This document shows, one piece after another, positions 13,064 to 15,467 of a stretch of 15,467 bases of DNA (the first letter of the stretch is position 1; each line of letters starts with the position of its first letter). The position numbers and the translations under genes are program-made. This DNA comes from Pseudomonadota bacterium (GTDB lineage Bacteria > Pseudomonadota > Gammaproteobacteria > Burkholderiales > Burkholderiaceae_C). Location: positions 1-15,467 of the forward strand of contig JAEYPG010000112.1 of assembly GCA_023410975.1 (NCBI GenBank). The letters are read 5' to 3'. The notes below the pieces were generated by a model. It was not told the DNA's origin. It made no database searches and worked only from the letters and a program-made list of their open reading frames with translations.

Positions 13064-14056
13064 TCACCGCGTCGTGAACTGCCACGTCGCCGTGTACGGC
13101 ACGCTGCCGTTGCTGCCGGAGAAGCTGGCCGTGTAGCTGCTGCCCGCGGCCAGCGGCGACAGCGGCACCAGGAACACCTCGCCGGCGCGCAGCTGCCGCA
13201 CCGGGTCGGCCGTCACGCTCGGACCGCTGGTGGCATTGGCGATCAGCCGCGCCGGCACCGTGGTGCCCGCGGCGTCGCGCAGCGTGAAGGCGTTCACCAC
13301 GTAGCCCGCACTGTCGCTGGAGCCCTGCGCTCGCATGGACACGAACACCGGCTGCCCCACGCCGCGGCTGCCCACGTCGGGCATGGGGTTAGGCGACTCG
13401 GTGGAGGGCACGAAGGTGGTGGCCACGGCGCGCTGGCCGGGGTAGGGATAGGCCTTCACCACGCCGGAAGCGGGCAGCTGCGGCGCGCCGTCCAGGGGCA
13501 CGCCGAAATTGAAGACGCAGCCGTTGACGTTGCCCGCCGGACCGTAGGCCACGCCCATGTCCACCTGCTCGGCCAGCAGGCTCGCCAGGTGGTAGACGCT
13601 GGACAGCAGCAGGTCCAGGCACTGCATCGGCGTGAAGGCGGTGCCCCAGGCCAGGTCCTCGCTGACGAAGCGCCAGGCATAGCCGGCCGCAGTCACGCGC
13701 GCGCCAGGCGTGCTGCCGGTGAAGCCCTGCAACCCGGGCTGCTCGCCATGGCCGGCCGACACGCCGTTGATGCGCAGGTAATCCAGATGGTTCGCCGCCG
13801 ACCGGTCCAGCAGCACGCTCTGGCGCGCGACGCCGGCGCCGGCGCCCAGCCGCACGGTGTTGAGCTGCTGGTACAGCGTCAGCTGCGACGCGTCGGTGTA
13901 GCTGGCCGCCGGCACGCCCGGGTTGACGGGCTGCGCCTCCACGTAAGGCAGCGCCGAGCCGCCATCGCCGCCGCCGCCGCAGGCGGCAAGCAGCGCGGCG
14001 GACAGGGCACAGGCGGCCAGGCGGAAACGGCGGAGCAGGCGCGGGGTGGGCAGCAT
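13064..14056 (-). CDS. CAP-domain (SCP-like) lipoprotein
   Basis: A 330-residue predicted lipoprotein. The signal peptide ends ALLAAC with Cys26, followed by a GGGGDGG linker. A CAP/SCP-like domain spans about 58-185: LYQQLNTVRLGAGAGVARQS, a helix with SAANHLDYLRING (His90), GHGEQPG (His103, Glu105), then FVSEDLAWG (Glu133), HLASLL (His156) and VDMGVAYG, keeping the cavity His/Glu pattern of bacterial CAP proteins. C146 and C180 might pair. Residues 200-330 look like one beta-sandwich, with the ending ATWQFTT typical of Ig-like or SbsA-type domains. AGGA sits 7 bases before the chosen ATG (14056-14054). CAP proteins are secreted with varied roles, so the substrate or ligand is unknown. Confidence 0.83.
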   Translation of the reverse strand: MLPTPRLLRRFRLAACALSAALLAACGGGGDGGSALPYVEAQPVNPGVPAASYTDASQLTLYQQLNTVRLGAGAGVARQSVLLDRSAANHLDYLRINGVSAGHGEQPGLQGFTGSTPGARVTAAGYAWRFVSEDLAWGTAFTPMQCLDLLLSSVYHLASLLAEQVDMGVAYGPAGNVNGCVFNFGVPLDGAPQLPASGVVKAYPYPGQRAVATTFVPSTESPNPMPDVGSRGVGQPVFVSMRAQGSSDSAGYVVNAFTLRDAAGTTVPARLIANATSGPSVTADPVRQLRAGEVFLVPLSPLAAGSSYTASFSGSNGSVPYTATWQFTTR

Positions 14057-14189
14057 CGGCAGGTCCTGGAAGGTGGATGAGGCGGTCTTGGGCCGGGCGG
14101 GAGGGCATCGGGGCTTGGCGCCCCGGCACATGATCGCCGCGCGCAGGCAGGCGCATGCGCGGCACGGGACATTGTTGGGGCTCGCGGGC

Positions 14190-14963
14190 TTACTTCACCA
14201 GCGGGCGCACTGCCGTGAAGCCACCGTCCACCGGCAGCACCTGTCCCGTGACCCGGGCTGCGCGCGGGGACAGCAGCCAGCAGATGGCCTCGGCCACGTC
14301 CTCGGGGTTCTGTACGCCGCCCAGCGGCGCCTGCCGCGCCGCACCCTCGCGCTGCGCCGGCACCCCCAGCAGCCCGGCCGTGAGCGGCGTGGCCGTCATG
14401 CCCGGCGCCACGGCGTTGATGCGCAGGCCCTGCGGCGCGTAGGTGGCGGCAGCGCCGCGTACCAGCGCCTCCACCCCGCCCTTGGCCGCGGCGATGGCCT
14501 CGTGGTTGGCCACGCCCACGCGCGCCACCACGCTGGACACCAGCACCGCCGCGCCCGGCCGGCCCGCGCCGCGCAGCGGGTCGATCCAGGCCTGCAGCAT
14601 GAACAGCGCGCTCTCCAGGTTCACCCGCAGCAGCTCGCGCATCTGCGGCGGCTCGCTGCGGTGCAGCGGGGCGATGAGCGTGCTGCCCACGCAGTGCGCC
14701 AGCAGCGTGGGCGCGCCGCCCAGCGTGCTCCAGCACTCGGCCACCGCCGCGGCGGCGCCTTCGGGCGTGGTCGTGTCTGCAGCAATGTGGGCATGCGCCT
14801 GTACTTCACCGAGGCTGTCGGCGTCGCGTCCCACCGCCGCGACACGGTGTCCTTGCGCACGCAGCTGCGCCACCACCGCGCGGCCGATGCCGCCGCGCGC
14901 CCCCGTCACCAGCGCTACCTGCGGCGTGCCATCAGGCGCCAGTAGGTCCGTCGTCATGCTCAT
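14190..14963 (-). CDS. SDR-family oxidoreductase with altered catalytic tyrosine
   Basis: A 257-residue classical-SDR-sized Rossmann protein. The cofactor motif TGARGGIG is at 20-27, a VNLESALFML helix with Asn115 follows, and the serine motif VLVSSVVARVG is at 140-150. The active-site YxxxK reads I-A-A-A-K, so Lys161 is present but position 157 is Ile instead of Tyr. The usual NNAG loop reads HCVGS (90-94). The tail RINAVAPGMTATPLTAG and GQVLPVDGGFTAV is normal. The enzyme may have lost the standard reductase chemistry or belong to an SDR branch with HEAIAAAK. GGAG is 7 bases before the ATG at 14963; the second ATG at 14957 is possible. The CAP gene begins 133 bases downstream on the same strand. 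Confidence 0.85.
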   Translation of the reverse strand: MSMTTDLLAPDGTPQVALVTGARGGIGRAVVAQLRAQGHRVAAVGRDADSLGEVQAHAHIAADTTTPEGAAAAVAECWSTLGGAPTLLAHCVGSTLIAPLHRSEPPQMRELLRVNLESALFMLQAWIDPLRGAGRPGAAVLVSSVVARVGVANHEAIAAAKGGVEALVRGAAATYAPQGLRINAVAPGMTATPLTAGLLGVPAQREGAARQAPLGGVQNPEDVAEAICWLLSPRAARVTGQVLPVDGGFTAVRPLVK

Positions 14964-15052
14964 AGCGGTACTCCAGTTCGCTGCAGAGCGTTGCGAAGTC
15001 TTCGTTCACTCACCGCAGGGCAAGCAGCGGCCCCGGAATCAAGCGAAGAAGT

Positions 15053-15073
15053 AACCCGGGCAACGCCTGGGTT
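15053..15073 (-). terminator. Hairpin downstream of the DUF2256 gene
   Basis: On the minus strand AACCCAGGC (15073-15065) pairs with GCCCGGGTT (15061-15053) around GTT, nine pairs with one wobble. The downstream bases ACTTCTTCG are pyrimidine-rich but not a true T run. It lies 57 bases after the DUF2256 stop and 90 bases before the SDR start, so it could separate the two units. Confidence 0.4.
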
Positions 15074-15129
15074 CTGCCCGGAATAGGTGGGCTGCGGGCG
15101 CACCGGCCGCGCCTGCCATCAGGGCCTGC

Positions 15130-15303
15130 TCAGCCCGGGCCATGGCCACCTGCGCGCTGCCGCCGGCAGCGCTCCGAGCAGTAGCGCACCTCGTCCCAGG
15201 TGCGCGCCCAGCGTCGGCGCCAGCTCATCTCGCGCCCGCAGGCGGCGCAAGGCTTGCGCGGCAGCCCCTGCTTGTTGCCCTTGAAGCTGCGCGGCGCGTC
15301 CAT
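15130..15303 (-). CDS. DUF2256 small zinc-ribbon-like protein (57 residues)
   Basis: A 57-residue basic protein with the full DUF2256 pattern: GLPRKPCAACGREMSWRRRW (13-32) then ARTWDEVRYCSERCRR (33-48). The pairs C19-x-x-C22 and C42-x-x-x-C46 should bind one zinc ion. The family function is unknown to me; members are often found beside or fused to photolyase/cryptochrome-type or FAD enzyme genes. The ATG at 15303-15301 is the only sensible start, giving the normal family length. The stop of the upstream FAD oxidoreductase is only 3 bases before it, so they are surely co-transcribed. Confidence 0.88.
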   Translation of the reverse strand: MDAPRSFKGNKQGLPRKPCAACGREMSWRRRWARTWDEVRYCSERCRRQRAGGHGPG

Positions 15304-15306
15304 GGC

Positions 15307-15467
15307 TCAGGCCATGGCGCCCGGCACGATGGCCGCCGCCAGCGCCCGGCCCGAGAGCCAGGCGCCTTCCACGCCGGCCCCGCCGAGGAAGTCGCCGCAC
15401 ACGCCCAGGCTCAGCCCCGCGTCCCACCAGCAGGGCTGGCGGGCGCGGTCGCTGCGCGGCGCCAGGG
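15307..15467 (-). CDS. NAD(P)/FAD-dependent oxidoreductase, renalase-like, C-terminal fragment
   Basis: The last 52 codons of a gene entering from the right edge. The visible protein reads WWDAGLSLGVCGDFLGGAGV then EGAWLSGRALAAAIVPGAMA before the stop. GVCGDFLGGAGVEGAWLSGR is the C-terminal flavin-binding signature of monoamine-oxidase/renalase-type flavoproteins, where the GD and the helix near WLSGRALA contact FAD. The N-terminal dinucleotide-binding domain is outside the window, so substrate and cofactor cannot be judged. It lies 3 bases upstream of the DUF2256 start on the same strand. Confidence 0.8.
   Translation of the reverse strand, partial: LAPRSDRARQPCWWDAGLSLGVCGDFLGGAGVEGAWLSGRALAAAIVPGAMA

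Overview
The window looks like the chromosomal replication-origin neighbourhood of a GC-rich betaproteobacterium. It is most likely Burkholderiales, family Comamonadaceae, but I cannot name the genus. The evidence is the gene order yidC-yidD-rnpA-rpmH (minus strand) diverging from dnaA-dnaN-gyrB (plus strand), the protein sequences (for example an E. coli-length GyrB with the proteobacterial insert), and the very high G+C judged by eye.

Left part (1-6.9 kb): the ribosomal protein L34 / RNase P / membrane-insertion cluster runs leftward and the replication genes run rightward. The 417-base divergent gap (1111-1527) holds a perfect DnaA box, a near-perfect second box, a good leftward promoter for rpmH and one or two rightward promoters for dnaA. 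It is the best candidate here for the origin and for DnaA autoregulation. gyrB ends in a perfect 13-bp terminator hairpin.

Middle part (6.9-9.5 kb): an accessory-looking segment. A 383-residue protein combines a ScoMcrA-like head domain, a middle domain often seen in restriction-like proteins and a C-terminal DUF3883 nuclease-like domain; it is probably a stand-alone restriction or defence factor. It converges with a 72-residue protein of unknown function that has a structured leader and a perfect 14-bp palindrome upstream. Next comes an orphan 2-keto-4-pentenoate hydratase-like enzyme.

Right part (9.5-15.5 kb): a three-gene lipoprotein operon (CsgG/HfaB family, DUF4810, DUF799/GNA1162 family), probably an outer-membrane assembly of unsolved function. 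It is followed by a dispersed-repeat-like palindrome and a perfect 16-bp hairpin. Then come a patatin-like phospholipase (plus strand) and, on the minus strand, a CAP-domain lipoprotein, an SDR-fold protein lacking the catalytic tyrosine, a 57-residue DUF2256 zinc-ribbon protein, and the C-terminal end of a renalase-like FAD oxidoreductase cut by the window edge.

No tRNA, rRNA, CRISPR array, transposase or prophage gene was seen. All family assignments come from recognising motifs by eye, without database searches.
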